64,000 bases of DNA, taken from the NCBI GenBank assembly GCA_950295325.1, contig OX485804.1, forward strand, positions 5,828,001 through 5,892,000. Direction: 5' to 3'. The stretch's first letter is position 1; each line of letters begins with the position of its first letter. Of this stretch, positions 22,977 to 35,833 are shown in pieces. A program made the position numbers and the translations under genes. Below the pieces are notes generated by a model that did no database searches, was not told the DNA's origin, and worked only from the letters and a program-made list of their open reading frames with translations. This stretch comes from Polytrichum commune (lineage: Eukaryota; Streptophyta; Polytrichopsida; Polytrichales; Polytrichaceae).

Positions 22977-25590
22977 TACCACACGTATGATCCATCCAAT
23001 CATAGTGGGGGTATCCAAGTGACCAGACATTTTCAACTAAACATGCGGGGGAACCTAGGGGGCTTGCCCTTGGGGAAAATAGGTGTTGGCCAACTTGTCC
23101 ACGCCCATTCAAGGTGTTGGCCTTCAAAAGGACGTAGTAGTTATCGGGGCTCCTCTAATTCTAGTAATGCTCGTTTCAAGATTTAGACATATATTTAGAC
23201 CAACTTGAAAATTAAGTAACACTCAAGCTGGTGGCAACATTGGAAATGCCTTTCTCTCTTTCTATAAGCTTGAGTCCATACCCAAGGGCTTGCAACATCT
23301 CCCATTCACATCAACCACATGTTCACATCATGTCTATCTTTGCAAAGTCCGCCATAGCATTGGGAACAACAATTATGGGCGTCAAGGAACAAACACTTCG
23401 GGTCGGTTCACATGGGGTCCCAAGTCCCAACATAGAGGCACAGTCCCAACTTTTGAACCTTCAGAAATCGTTAAAATATGGTTTGTTTTCATTGAAGTCG
23501 GATTTTGATAATTTTATGCAAAAAAAACTCACGAGACCTATGTTGAGAGTTGGATCTAGCTTCTTGCTCAACCCAACCCCCAACACAAATCGCAAGCCCT
23601 CACGTCATACTTGGGATTTTGGGACCCGTGTGAAGTGGCAAGTCCAACTTTAATGCTCTCAATGGTTGAGATTGCACGGATTGACCTCAAGTGACTTGGG
23701 ACCCATGTGAACCGGCCCTTAGGGTATTTATATTACAACGTAAATATACGAATGGGTCCAACCATGATAATGACAAAGTTGTATCATGAGTGAAAGCTAC
23801 ATGAGAGGCAAGATATATAAATAAATAACCAACGTCGAGCAATCTGATGTGAATTTGAGCCCATTGACCTTACCCTGCTCAAGTCAAGGCAAGATACATA
23901 AGTTCATATGGACAAGGAAGAGCCCATCCCCTAGTGTTTCACTCAAGGGAGCCAATTGTCTTTTGGCCTTCAAATAAGTGATGTGGTTTAGGACCCACCA
24001 TAATATTTGAGAGCAATTGGTTATGGGTTGGTGCACTTGCCAATCCCACCCATGGAATGATTGCATGAGTTGCACACTAGCCAAACATACTAGAATGGGC
24101 AAGAAGGACCCCCTATTATGAATTGGTCCGGGAAAGTGGAGGAAAAAAACACTATAGAGAAATGATTGGCCCAAGTCTCTATGGTCGGCTAATTGAATGA
24201 ATGTCCCAAATGCAAGGTACTAAAGTAGAAGTGCCCAATTTTGTCATTGGCCGAATTCATACGCTTGTTTGTTATTCCAAAGTGGGTAGGTGGGGTTTCA
24301 ACATGGAGACTAATCATGTTATTCTAGAGAGAGAGAGTGAGAGAGAGAGAGAGGGAGACTCATTGGTTGAGAGGGAGATAAAAGGTAACACTCAACATTG
24401 TCATCTCTAGGGACTCAGGCCGATGTAAACAATCTAGATCATGAAGAAAATTTGACTTTCATAAATCACACGTCATCAGACCTTCATGAACTCAAGTACT
24501 TTATCTCATAAGTCCTTGTGGGTTCAATAAGATGTTGAATTTTGAGCATGTTAAGGGTTCCAAGTGCTTCAAAATGCGTTTTCTAAGTGCTTCTATCTTA
24601 CAAAGACTCGCATTAATAAGGCCTAATAGGTCTCAATCCCCCCCCCCCCCCCGCAAGGGGGGGGGGGGGCATCTTTGTCTAGCCCAAACACAAACACAAC
24701 TCCTTCCCCACGTGGTTCCCTACACCACCCCTTCACCATGTTTTGTCCAAACAACCAATTCATTTAGTCTTTTTCATCAAAGGAGCTCTTTGGCTTAGAA
24801 TGGTAGTTGTCATTTTGGGGGCTCTAGTTTAAAACTTACCCTCTATTAGGTTCATGGTTTGTGACCTATTCTAGGCTCCTAATTAAGTATATAATGACAT
24901 ATAGTAATGGACACGTTTTATACATTAATGTCATGGTTTACAAATATTCAAGAAGAAGCATAGCATGACCCATGGTTAGACACATTGACCAACCCATCAC
25001 ATACAACACCATGACAAAGACAAGCGAGTGGAGGGTCAAACATGCATAGGGCCATGATTTTGCCAACTTAACAATTTAATGAATTATATACATGGCATTA
25101 CAAGTAAGCAACTTGTCACTTGTGGTCCCATATTCTCTCAATCATGAGATTTTAGTGAAGGCCATCATAGGCTATTCAAGAAGCACTTTATTCCATGCAA
25201 ACAAAGTGGGGCATGACGTAGATGAGTACCATAAACAAGTGCCCCTATATAAAGAGCGCAATGAATTTTGGAATATCTTAACGGGTTCTAAGAAATCTTT
25301 AAAATATCTAGGTCAAAGTATTTTGAGTCACATGACTTGTGAAATTGTTTTGTAATCACTAATCCAATGAGATACTCAACATATAACTCGAGACACTTTA
25401 ATTACGTGTACTCATCAAAGTGTTGGGATTATGTGGAACTATTGTAACCCTTAAAGGTCACAAAGGTCCATTATGGGCCTCAAGATCATTGTGCTGAGGT
25501 TTTAAGCTACTATTGTTTCTTTAAGCTGAGAATGTTGACAATGTACTAGTCAAATCTAACAATGGTGATAACATTTACGTGATATGTACC
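22977..25590. other. Intergenic region
   Basis: No recognisable gene. A GA-rich microsatellite lies at about 24327-24358 and a C-run/G-run hairpin at 24638-24669. The reverse copy of the SINE-like tail is at 23805-23890. Confidence 0.4.
24638..24669. repeat. Inverted homopolymer: C15, GCAA, G13
   Basis: A run of 15 C is followed by GCAA and a run of 13 G. As RNA or single-stranded DNA this would be a perfect G:C hairpin with a GNRA-type loop. Confidence 0.9.
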
Positions 25591-25597
25591 TTTATGG

Positions 25598-26540
25598 ATC
25601 TAATTTTGAACTCAAGTATGTATTTAAGCTTGAAGATTTGTTCTCAAACTAGGAGGAGTTATTTCTTGAGTTGGGACTGCCAAAATTTGGCAGGAAACTA
25701 ATGCCACATTAGCACCACTTTGTTTTCTCGTATTTTTGGACATTGTCCCTAATGTTTTGGGTCCAAAAATATCTCCACCCAATAGGATTGCCAAATCTTG
25801 AAGTTTCGTTGGTCTTGGACCCTTAGATTAGGGTCCGAGTCCAAGAAACTTGGGTCCTTAAAAGGTATGAGAAACACCTTCCTTTTTGGATTCTACTTTG
25901 GACTCAAGATCGGACCTAAGCTTGAAGATTTGTTTTCTCAATCTTGAAGGAGTAGTTTCTTGTGTGAGGATTACCAAGATGAGATCGAAAAGTGATGCTG
26001 CAGTAGCACCACTTCATTTTTTTAATACCTTAGATTCATACCTCTAAGTGTAAACTCATGGGGTCCAAAATTTTGCTCTCAACCACTGATCATTTGATGT
26101 TGTAGTTTTCTTTGATCTCAGACCCCTAGTGTAAACCCACCCTCAACATTTGATTATATTTGCTGGACTAATTGTTCATAATAGGATATACTATGCAAAA
26201 ATCTTCATACCTAGGCATGAATTTGGTGTAGTATGGTGTTGACCCACATAATAACTTGGGTATAAAAAATATTTTCTCACCTTGACATACTCTTAAAATA
26301 TCAATATTTGATTGATATGATAATTTTGATATCCACATGTAGGCTCTTTGATACCATTATTGATGTTGATTGTTGATACCATGCATTCACCTATATACCA
26401 AACCAACATTGATATGACCTTAAAGGGCCTTACTTCTGGACTCCTTACTCCCAAACTTTTGCTCTCAACCAACATGATTGCTCAATCTTGGAGTTTCTTT
26501 GGTCTTGGACTCTAGTGTAAACTCATCCTTACCATTTGAA
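25598..26540 (+). repeat. Diverged tandem repeat, about 290-bp unit
   Basis: Landmarks AAGCTTGAAGATTTGTT (25625 and 25917), TAGCACCACTT, GGTCCAAAA and CTTTGGTCTTGGAC recur in order with an offset of about 292 bp. A further partial unit lies at about 26450-26540. No coding potential is evident. Confidence 0.75.
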
Positions 26541-26599
26541 TAGATTTGTTAGATCTTAAGGTATGTCTGTGGTATTTGGTTGGTTTTTCTTGTTCTTCA

Positions 26600-26900
26600 T
26601 CTTCTATCAATCATATTTACGTCTTCAAATTTGTGCTGCATTAGCAAATATATGATGAAACATCAACAAATATCAATTAGAAAACCATACCTCCCCTCAT
26701 TTAGTTATGGTTATTGGAAGTGCATGGTTGTTGTTTCCTCAACTAAATACACATGTCCTCCCAAATGAGCTCACTATTAAGTATGGAATTTCTATAGTCG
26801 TAGTCTAATCTCTTTTAAAGACGTGCCTTTATGATGTGTTGTTCTTGGATCCTTGCCTAACACCATCATACCAATCATATAATTGTGTCCAATCAAGAAA
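26600..26900 (+). repeat. Dispersed repeat shared with 32640-32900
   Basis: Blocks AATCTACGATGAAGCATCAAC (or its variant), ATTTAGTTATGGTTATTGG, AAGTGCATG, CTCAACT and AGTCTAATCTC occur in the same order near 32690-32880. The nature of the repeat is not recognised. Confidence 0.55.
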
Positions 26901-27164
26901 AGTTAGGGAGGACCTATGTGTTCAATTAAAAAAAAAACAACAAATATGAACTTCCAATAAACACAACTAAAAACAGGGGAACTGTGATTTTTTATTTTGG
27001 TATTTGTTGATGCTTCATTGTAGATTTGCTAATGCAACACAAATTTGAAGACATGAATATGATCGGTAGAAGAACAAGAGCAAGAAAAGTAGCCTAATAA
27101 CACCCACTAGCTTATTGTTGACAATGGTTGGTGTTGGGATTAGGGTTAGGATGTCCTTGCTCTA

Positions 27165-27515
27165 ATGTCGTCCCCCCCCAATTCGAACACGGGAAAGGGG
27201 GAGGGGAGGGGAGGGAAGGCGAAAAGTGGCCACGGTGATAGATGGGACGTGGCCCGACGGAAAGCAGCCACGGCATTACCCACCTTAGTCACTTCCCTTC
27301 CCAGGAGGCCATCCATGGCCATCCTCCCTGCGCTAGGGTTTGCACCGGAGCTCCTGGCTATGGTGGGACGGACGGATCAGGGAGCGACTTCTGCCCACGC
27401 ACACAGCGCAGCCGTGACCAGGAATGCGCTGCCGGCCACGCGCACGGATGCCGCAGCAGGAGAGGTAGTCGAGTTTCAATCCACAGGGAAAACGGGGCAG
27501 GAACGCAAGTGTTAG
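27165..27515 (+). CDS. Open frame in a GC-rich region upstream of LSM1, doubtful
   Basis: A 116-codon ATG frame rich in Ala, Arg, Gly and Pro. The region is much more GC-rich than its surroundings, and a second frame (27242-27550) overlaps it, so the openness may simply reflect composition. It lies about 260 bp before the LSM1 start and could be an upstream exon, a leader or promoter-associated sequence. I recognise no domain. Confidence 0.15.
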   Translation: MSSPPNSNTGKGEGRGGKAKSGHGDRWDVARRKAATALPTLVTSLPRRPSMAILPALGFAPELLAMVGRTDQGATSAHAHSAAVTRNALPATRTDAAAGEVVEFQSTGKTGQERKC

Positions 27516-27519
27516 GGTT

Positions 27520-27775
27520 TCAAATGGTTCGTAAGGGTTTCACGCTGTAGACGGGATTGGAGGAAACGCAGGAAACGGAGAAAGTGTGATTTTGAGTGAA
27601 GCTGCAGAGATAACAATTTAGAGGTGGTTATTAAGGAGGAGGTTTTGAGAGTGATTGAGGCGAGATGCGAGAGCGTGGAAACGGGGGCGGCATTAGGAGG
27701 TGGTGCTGAAAGGAGAGAGAAGGGAGGATTTCCATTCTCTCTCTCCCTTTCTCCTCTCCGCGTCTGAGGAGGAGG
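27520..27775 (+). promoter_or_regulatory. Probable LSM1 5' UTR
   Basis: This stretch ends in a CT-rich tract (about 27733-27760) directly before the LSM1 ATG. Pyrimidine-rich leaders like this are common in plant housekeeping genes. The transcription start cannot be placed. Confidence 0.4.
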
Positions 27776-30700
27776 ATGTCGTGGGCAGGACCTGACAACT
27801 TCCCTGCTACCTCCCTTGCAGACAATCTTGACAGTGAGTTTTTCCCCTCTCCTTTTGTTGATGATGTCTTATTTATTTAATTGATTAATTTATTTAATCA
27901 TTTACTCCTCCTCTCTCGACAACTTATGTCTCCTGAAACTTATTATTCCATCATGATGCGCTCGGGGGGAGATTGCTCGTTTGGTACGGTGTGCAAAATG
28001 TCACCGAATTGTAGCTTATGATGCATTTCTCGGTGTCTCCGAAGGGAAAGCAATTTTTAGTTAGTCATGTAGTCTTGGCTCTCCCCTTCCCGCCCCCGCC
28101 TTCCCACCTTCCCTCCTACCTGTTTCTCTGTTCTAAGGTGGATTGTGCTAAGAACCAACTCCCCATCCAAGAGCAACGCCGTAAAATCTTGACCAATACG
28201 CACATATTGGTGCTTATGAGAATGTTCATTTTGTGCTTCACGGAATCCGACGGTCTCTAGGGGGTGATTGGCAATAAGGCTCTTTTAGTGTGGGAGTTGA
28301 CGCTTATGATGCATTTCCTCGTTATCTTGGAGGGGAAAGCAATTTTTAGGTACTCCTCTGTCTTGGTGTTCTCCCGCCCCTGCCTTCCATCCTTCTCTTC
28401 TGCCTTCTCCTCTGTTCTATCCCACTCTCCAACTCCTGTCGAATTGAAATGGTTACCCGCACTATGTGGACGTCTGGGCTATTAAACGTGAGCTTATGAG
28501 GATAGCATCCCAGGCAGCTCATGACATACTTGGGCGTGGGATACTTTTGCAGAGGGCTTTTTATCCAGGTTATATGGGTAGGGTGTTGAGGGTTGGAGTT
28601 TGTGGGCCAATGAGTTGGTTTATCTGGAAATTGTGGAAATAGAGCAATAGCATTGCTCTATTTGAATTTGGTAGGAGCAAATGAGCGTGACATATCTCCT
28701 CCTGAAGGGTTACAAGGTTGATAAATGATTGAAATTTCATATCAGGAAAGATTAAGCTTCGTGTAAATAGGGTTGCGATTGCAATTAGAGTTTGTAAAGA
28801 TGGGTTGGTGGTCGAGTGCATTTATACTTTGCAAGAATTGCAGAGGATTAACTGAAATGAGCTGCATTTAGTGGTAAAGATATTTCAAATGTTATCTAGC
28901 AATTTCCGTTTTCTCTTCTTGACCAAAGTGATGGAAGAGCTAAGGGAAAGGAGCAGACTGAGGTTATTTGGGAATATAGAGTCTTTACATGAAGACTTGA
29001 AGTTAGTTACAGCTATGGAAATGGTTTTTTAGTGCTGTCAAAAATGTTTTTTTCCCTGGTTGTGAGCTTAGCATTTCAAATGAAGGATTCGATAAATTGA
29101 TATTGCTGAAGCTGCGGCTCTTTGTGAGAACCATATCTATTGATTTAATGAATGAGCCCTGTAATGGTGATTTTGCTTGCCTTTACAGAATTCATCTACA
29201 TTTCCTGTTACCACCTCAGCTGACATACCTTGTTTGTAAAATTGTTTCCTGGTTGTCTGGATACAAGGGTAGCTCTGCTGTCCTCTTTAGGGTGACCAGA
29301 AGAATTCAAATGTCCATAGTTCCGGTACTTCAGCTTGTACAGACTGCTTTGAAGTCACCAATGCACTATGTTTTCTTTAGGTCCATTGCTTTGAGGAAGT
29401 TAAATGGATGCAGTCATGCCACAGATATCGTTAAGAATGTCATGAAGGCCATGGTATAGAGGTTGGATCCACACGTTTTGGCAACAAGACCGCCAGGGTT
29501 AAGCTGTGTAATACAGGGTGATATCTGTGTTTTAGGGTTTGAATTTGCTTGCAAGTGACAAGCTTTAGATTAATGTTCAAATTTTTGTAGGGTTGTTGAG
29601 GAGTTGATAGAAGTTGTCTACACTTGCTGTATTAGGTTTCTGTTTGGGATTTGAGGAATTCTGCAAAGTAGTCTGGCAGAGAAAATTTACAAAAAATCAC
29701 TCCTTCAAATTTATGTGGAAGGTTTCTGCACCACTTGTATAAGTATTAGATGCTTCAGGGAATCAATGCATAGGAACGCATGTTAACGTGGATCGCTTGT
29801 TGCAGAGAAGCTCCTGGTAATTCTACGAGATGGAAGGAAGATAATTGGCGTGCTTCGATCCTTTGATCAATTTGGTATGGGCTTTAATTAATTGTTTCAA
29901 ACTCTGACCTTCCTATAGGTAGTTGGGTTGTTTTAGGGTGTTCTTGAGGGCTCGTGTATTCATGCAGGTGATATTTAGGCCAAGGTGTCATAGAAAGTGA
30001 GTAGATGCCAGTTAAACACTTTGTGGGTAGTATTAATTGTGACCTTTATTTCTAGGTATGTAAGGTGTGCAGGAGGTCCTTTGAAAAGGTTTCTCAAAAT
30101 TTTCATGTTCCTACGATATGGCTCATGTAATTCTTCTGCTAATTTGAAGAATGTTTGGATCATGGGTTACAGCAAACGTAGTGTTGGAGGGAGCACTTGA
30201 AAGGATAATGGTCGGAGAACTTTTTTGTGACCTTCCTCTGGGCTTGTATATTATCCGTGGAGAGAATGTTGTCCTTATTGGTGAACTGGTAAGGAGCATG
30301 CTTGACCCCTCAGAGGTATTATAAGGAATGATCTAAAGAAAATCTATGCTTGTGTGCTTGTATGGCTGTTCCAGGTTGAGAATGCTTTTATGAGTGTCAA
30401 TATCTCACCTTGAGCTAACCTTTCAATGCGAAACCAGTTAGATAAACACTCAAGCTTTCAGCCACTTGAAAATTACAGCATACTGAAATGTCTGATATCA
30501 GGTCATCACGAAATGGACGAATGTACATTGCTTTTCCTATTGTGGAGAGTTTTTCAGAGCTTAAATAGAAAGTCCGCGTGCAATTTTTTTGGGACCCAGG
30601 CAAATGAATCTTGACTGTCTTCAAAACAAAAACTCTTTTGATCAATTATTGATTGAGGCGTGTGGGTTGTGTTGTGGTATGAAGGATTTGGAGAGGGAGG

Positions 30701-31078
30701 AATTGCCACCTCATATGGTGCGGGTCACTCCTACTGAAATCAAGCGGGTATGCTCTGTTCCACTTGGAGTGGTGTTCTGATTCTAATAGTTTCTGGAGGC
30801 TGTAATAACTCTCTCAAAAGGGGCTCTCAGTCTTCCTAGGTTTAAGGCACTGCCCATGCAGCTCTGGCGAGGGATTTCTGACATTGTGATATTGAATTGA
30901 GTGTTCAACACTCATATCTGCTTGTCTGAAGAAATGTGGGCTACCTTCTCTGTTGAATGTAGGAGAGGCTCACAGTTTGAGTTTTTCTTTTGTTGTGCAG
31001 GCACAGAAAGCAGAGAAGGATGCGACAGAGTTGAAAGGAACAATGAGGAAGCGAATGGAGTTTCTGGATCTTGATTGA
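27776..31078 (+). CDS. LSM1: Sm-like protein LSM1
   Basis: LSM1 is the defining subunit of the cytoplasmic LSM1-7 ring, which binds the 3' end of deadenylated mRNA and promotes decapping in P-bodies. Exons 27776-27833, 29806-29874, 30173-30288, 30685-30747 and 31001-31078 total 384 nt (127 aa), close to the usual plant length. It begins [16 protein letters not shown]. The Sm1 region includes [15 protein letters not shown] and [14 protein letters not shown]. The Sm2 motif [12 protein letters not shown] is at residues 70-81. The conserved C-terminal tail ends [15 protein letters not shown]. All splice sites are GT-AG (first donor GTGAGT) and phases agree. Intron 1 is nearly 2 kb and carries a tandem repeat. 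A 120-codon frame inside this intron (29097-29459) lacks an ATG start and is taken as chance. Confidence 0.95.
27960..28490 (+). repeat. Diverged tandem duplication in LSM1 intron 1
   Basis: Two units about 289 bp apart share GCTTATGATGCATTTC (28013 and 28302), GGGAAAGCAATTTTTAG and a following CCCGCCCC-TGCCTTCC tract ending in CTCTGTTCTA. Confidence 0.8.
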
Positions 31079-34000
31079 GCTGTAATGCAAGGAAGAAGGA
31101 GGCTTCAGGGAAATCTTAGGCCACCATTTCTGTAACCTCAAGCAAAGCAGGGGGGAACACGCCCCGTCAGCTTGGCGAGTTTAAAGTGTCATGCTGGCCC
31201 GCACATTTTATCGCGGATTTGCGTTCCTAGTGGTTTTCACCACAAATTTACCCTCTAGGCTACCCCCAACCTTTTATCGTAGTTTTTCCTGTTCATCTTC
31301 AGTTATGGTTGACCTTATGTAGTGCATGCACTGTGGAGTTCTCATTGCCACCTTCATGTGGATGTCGTTTGTGCCTCTTCACATTGTCTTTTTATATTGC
31401 ATGAGTTTCTTGTGTTTAAGTTGAACTTCTCCATTGTTGGCCCTATACCTACTGGAAGCTGTTCCTCGTCTGCTTGCGCTAATGTGTGCGTGGCTCCTCA
31501 AACAAAGAGACAGACGAGGTCCAGGTGGGATTCATTCCTGTCAGTTGCACTCACAGCATGTGTTTTGTTTTTGGCGGAATTGTGGGCTTCGTTGAAATAA
31601 TGTTGCAAATTCATGTATAAAACATTGACAGTTTCTGTCTCAGATTGTAGACATACTATGGGATAATCACCAGTTGTCATCATCATCATCATCATCATTC
31701 ATGTTTGCTCTAGGTGACATTATTTACCTAATTTTCGTCTCACAAAAGTAACATGAAGAGCCAAAGTGGCGAGATAATACTCTGAATTCTTTACGAGTTC
31801 TGGTGGTGGTCGACATCGAAATTGGTGTGGCCTACACACGAATATCAGAAATTATGTTCTCTACAACTTCGGTTGGCCAGTGATAAGTTTGTGGATAGGA
31901 TAATGGATACTCCGGCAATTAAGGTATGCAGATTTTAGACGGGCACTTGTCAATCTGCACCTACTTCCCACAGGATATGGAACATGCCATTAGTTCAAGA
32001 TGATTAGCAAATCCAATTTGTTACTGTAGCCTCTTATGTTTTGGGAGCTTGTATGATTATTTTATTCATTAACAAAGTGAAGATACTTGTGATCGTCAAA
32101 TGGTAATATAGGTTCTTTCATTTGTGTTCACTGTTGAGCCTAGAATAGTTATTATATTTTGAGCATGTAGTTTAATCTTTTGTCTACTGGGTATCTGTTC
32201 TTGGAGTTACTACTAAACACATACCACTCAAATGTAGGTTTCTAATAAAATATGTAACCAGATTAGTCTCATCAACCTTGCGGCCCTTGCCCCAATAAAT
32301 TTGGAATTGTGCACAATTTTGTGTCACTCAGTTGCTAATGATTTGTCACATTCTTTGAAGTTTACTTTCAAAATAGCAAGAGCAGGAATCAACAAAACTA
32401 TCAATGCTTCAAGCAACTATGAAATGGAATATGCAAGTGCACAATTCGGATTGTATGCAAGGCAGAATTCGTCTGGCATTGGGAAGTTCACAGTTCATAA
32501 AATGGAACACTATATGTACACACAAAGTTACCAACCATTTGCCAGAGACTTGAAATTTGCACACATTTGCAACAATCTTGCAAGTATGGATTTAAATAAT
32601 GCATGTGGATGTTGATCAGTTTCTTTTTCATGTTGTCCAACTTCCACCAATTAGATTTACACAACAAAACTTCTTTTGCATTAGTAAATCTACGATGAAG
32701 CATCAACCAAAAACAAAACGAAAAAACGGATGGAAAATTGGACCTCCTCTAATTTAGTGATGGTTATCAGAAGTGCATGTTTGTTGATTCCTCAATTGGA
32801 TACATAGATCCTCCCAATGATGTTCACTATCAAGTGTGGATTAGCTGATAGTATTTAAAGACATAGTCCAATCTCTCTCAAGCATTTATTTATTTTTATT
32901 TTTAAAATTAAAATATGGTTCTTGGTCTTTGATTCTCACCTAACCCCATTTGCAAACAATATGTGACATTCTTTGAACTATACAATAGATGTTGGAGTAG
33001 CCACGGTTAGATGCATCAACCACATACATGTTGGGAATAGGGTTTAACCATAATGGGTATAATGGTACTCTTTAGAGAAGGGCAAGATACACATCAATCA
33101 CCTACATGAGAATTTGCAAATGTCATATAATATTAGTATTAATTAGTACTCTCTTGAGTTTATTAATACATGAACAATTGTTTAGTTACTATTCAAATGA
33201 AAAAGAAAGAAACATAAAGGAAAGAAGAGATAGAAGATGATTGTATGTTATATTATAGAAGTTCTCATCGTGAACTAAAGTGAATTGTGGGAACATTTAT
33301 TTCATGATGTTTTGAAGAATTTGGATCTTAATAACAAAATATACATATATAAAATATAATGTGATAGTAAGTGTCGGGTCAAATAGAAAAAATTCAAAGA
33401 CCATTGAAATGTATCAAAAATCACTTATAAACAACGTAAAATCACGATTTCAATTAAGAATAAAATTAAAAAAATTTATATACTTCCATAGATGACATCC
33501 GTACCAACCTATGGACACCAAGAACACATAATTTGGAATTTATTCAATAAGTGCAAAAAAATTCATGTGCAAATCAAATATCAAAAGTTAAATGATGATG
33601 ACCTTCAGTATTGGTCACCTTCATCAAGTGTGATATCTTATCACTCACCAAATCTGGTGAGAGAGTAAGAAATCGAAATAAACCGGCACCCACATAGAAG
33701 CACCCCTTCATTGAATGGGTGACATCACCCATCTTATAGCTGATGTCACCCGTTTCTCACCCACTTAAATGGACAGGGACCAGTACATGGAACTTGGCCC
33801 TAATAAACCAGTTAAAGTGGCCATTAATTGTTTGCTCAGGGTAGGATCCCTCCCAGTTTTGCAGAGCTGCTTTGGTGGAAGCTATTCTCGAGAGTTTTTG
33901 TGGTAATGGTAACATAATCCATTTGGTGAATTAGATTAGCGAATGGCACATTTTAAAGAATTGTGAGGAAGCGATGTTGCATAGTGGTTGTGGTGGTTGT

Positions 34001-35020
34001 CAAGAAGGCCATAGAGAGTGTAAAAAATGGCAGCATCTGACAATTTTCCTCATTCTTAGGGCCACTTCACACACGAGCCAAGAGCCGTAACCATGAAATT
34101 GTGAGAGCCCAAGAGAAAGCGTCCAAGGGCCGTCCCAACACACCTCCAAAATCATGTCGTGTGGTCACGGACCCTCAAGTGTAGTGTGAAGTCATATGTG
34201 ATTGGGCCCTCAACCAAATGCTATTTCAATGAATTTCTACTCATGTGGGTCCTCACACATGACAAAAATAGAATAAATCAACGATTGTGAGCATTCGGAG
34301 TGCCATAATCTCCTGGTTTTGTGTTAGGTCTACCTTCAAAAGGTGGTTTTTGAAAATAGTCCAAGCGACCTTGAAACATGATCCATTTGATGCCATGTAG
34401 TAATCCATGTAGACTTTTACATCAATCCCGCATTCACATACTCCATTGGTCCCTCGAGCGTAGTGTGAAGCGAACTTGGACTCGCTCCGCCTTTTCCACC
34501 AATGAGAGTGCTTGAAGTGTAGTGGTCACGGGCACTCAGTCTCATGTGTGAAGTGGACCATGGTCGCGACTTGCAACTAGACTTTCTCGAATGGCAACTA
34601 CACCAAGACTTCGGCGGGTGTGCCTAAGGTACTTCAACAACTGAGGTACACTGCAAGAGTCATTGGATAATAAGACCATTTGAGAGCTAATAATGGCTCT
34701 ATAATAATGCAATATAGAGTCGTTATGGATGACTTGAAAACAAGAGTGGGATTGAGAACAATATACTGCTTGTATATTATCTTATAATACCTAATTTTTA
34801 TTACAAGATCTTCCTATAATCACTAATAAGATGAACAAAAACGCTAAGGTCTGGACAAAGACCCCTGTAATATAAAAATACCTAATTGTACAACCTGTCT
34901 GTTTACATGATTTTGATACCACTGGATTCATCTTGACTTTCTCTTCATCAACATACAAAAAAAAAATACTGGGTTAATAATCACATTGATTACATCATAA
35001 AGTGATATACAGTTTAATAA
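31079..35020. other. LSM1 3' UTR and intergenic region
   Basis: The first 500-600 bp are probably LSM1 3' UTR. An (ATC)n microsatellite lies at about 31677-31697. The rest is AT-rich, with the dispersed repeat at 32640-32900. A block at 32440-32545 (TTCATAAAATGGAACA) recurs at 35630-35735. A foldback element lies at 34059-34559. No gene is recognised. Confidence 0.45.
34059..34559 (+). mobile_element. Inverted-repeat element, GGGCCACTTCACAC family, copy A
   Basis: Ends are inverted: GGGCCACTTCACACACGAG at the left and CTCATGTGTGAAGTGG at the right. The interior also has inverted halves (CTCAAGTGTAGTGTGAAG and its counterpart). The whole 501 bp matches 52542-53046 in reverse complement. No protein is encoded and no clear target-site duplication is seen. 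Confidence 0.75.
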
Positions 35021-35332
35021 TTATGTATTAGAATCCCAGCTGTTGCGGGCATGATGACCCAAGTACTCAGTGATGGCTGCTTCCACAGGCGTCAACAACA
35101 CCCTGGCCTCAATCCTCGGCCTTGACACAACAGATGAGAAAAGTAATTGCATCTGCCGTGGAGGTTTGTTTGGGGACTGCTGGGGTTGATCCTGGAGCAG
35201 CTGGACACTGCTATTGCAAATCTGAAATGCATGAGCACATTCATTCATCAGGCAGACTGCAGAGCTGATCGAGGACATCACCTCTGCACATGGATGGGTG
35301 AGTGCTGGGATGGAGTTGCACACCGCTTGCAT
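35021..35332 (-). CDS. Unidentified minus-strand open frame, doubtful
   Basis: A 103-codon ATG frame with balanced composition, including several Gln and Ser residues and the ending EYLGHHARNSWDSNT. An in-frame stop lies just upstream of the ATG. A GTGCAG inside the frame (about 35283) could be an acceptor. It lies 500 bp beyond the OBAP stop on the same strand, so it may be OBAP 3' UTR or an exon of another gene. No domain is recognised. Confidence 0.2.
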   Translation of the reverse strand: MQAVCNSIPALTHPCAEVMSSISSAVCLMNECAHAFQICNSSVQLLQDQPQQSPNKPPRQMQLLFSSVVSRPRIEARVLLTPVEAAITEYLGHHARNSWDSNT

Positions 35333-35833
35333 CAGTCGACACCCTCTTGAAGGTCAATACCACACTGAGTGATTCAGTCCAGCAAAAGATCAGCTTCGCA
35401 GCAACGCCCTGGCATGCATCAGAGATGACAGAAAAGTTGTATGTGCACCGACAAAGTTAAAGGTGTTACCAATACCCAGCATTGAAATGCTCATGTCTTT
35501 ATCTCAAGTGCACACATTCACTCACTCAGTTGCCGCAAACTTACCCAACATTCTGTGAAGTACGGATATGGAGCAGAACCAACAAAACTACTGAGTCTTC
35601 CAGTGACCATGAATTCCACCAACAACACAGGCAAGTGCACATATTGGAATGTATACAAGGAAAGGTTCGTTCCGCATCAGATCCACAGTTCATAAAATGG
35701 GAACATTGTATGTACACTCACAAAGTTAGAGGTGCCACTAAGTATACTCGGCTGCAAATATTTAATGTTTTAGCCTAACCTCAAGCGTGAAGTGGCCTTT
35801 GAAGGCAGAAGTAGTGTATCAAAATACTTAATT

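Noticed and set aside
29097-29459. 120-codon open frame inside LSM1 intron 1
   Set aside because: It starts with TTG rather than ATG, has no family resemblance and lies wholly in the intron between two well-supported exons.
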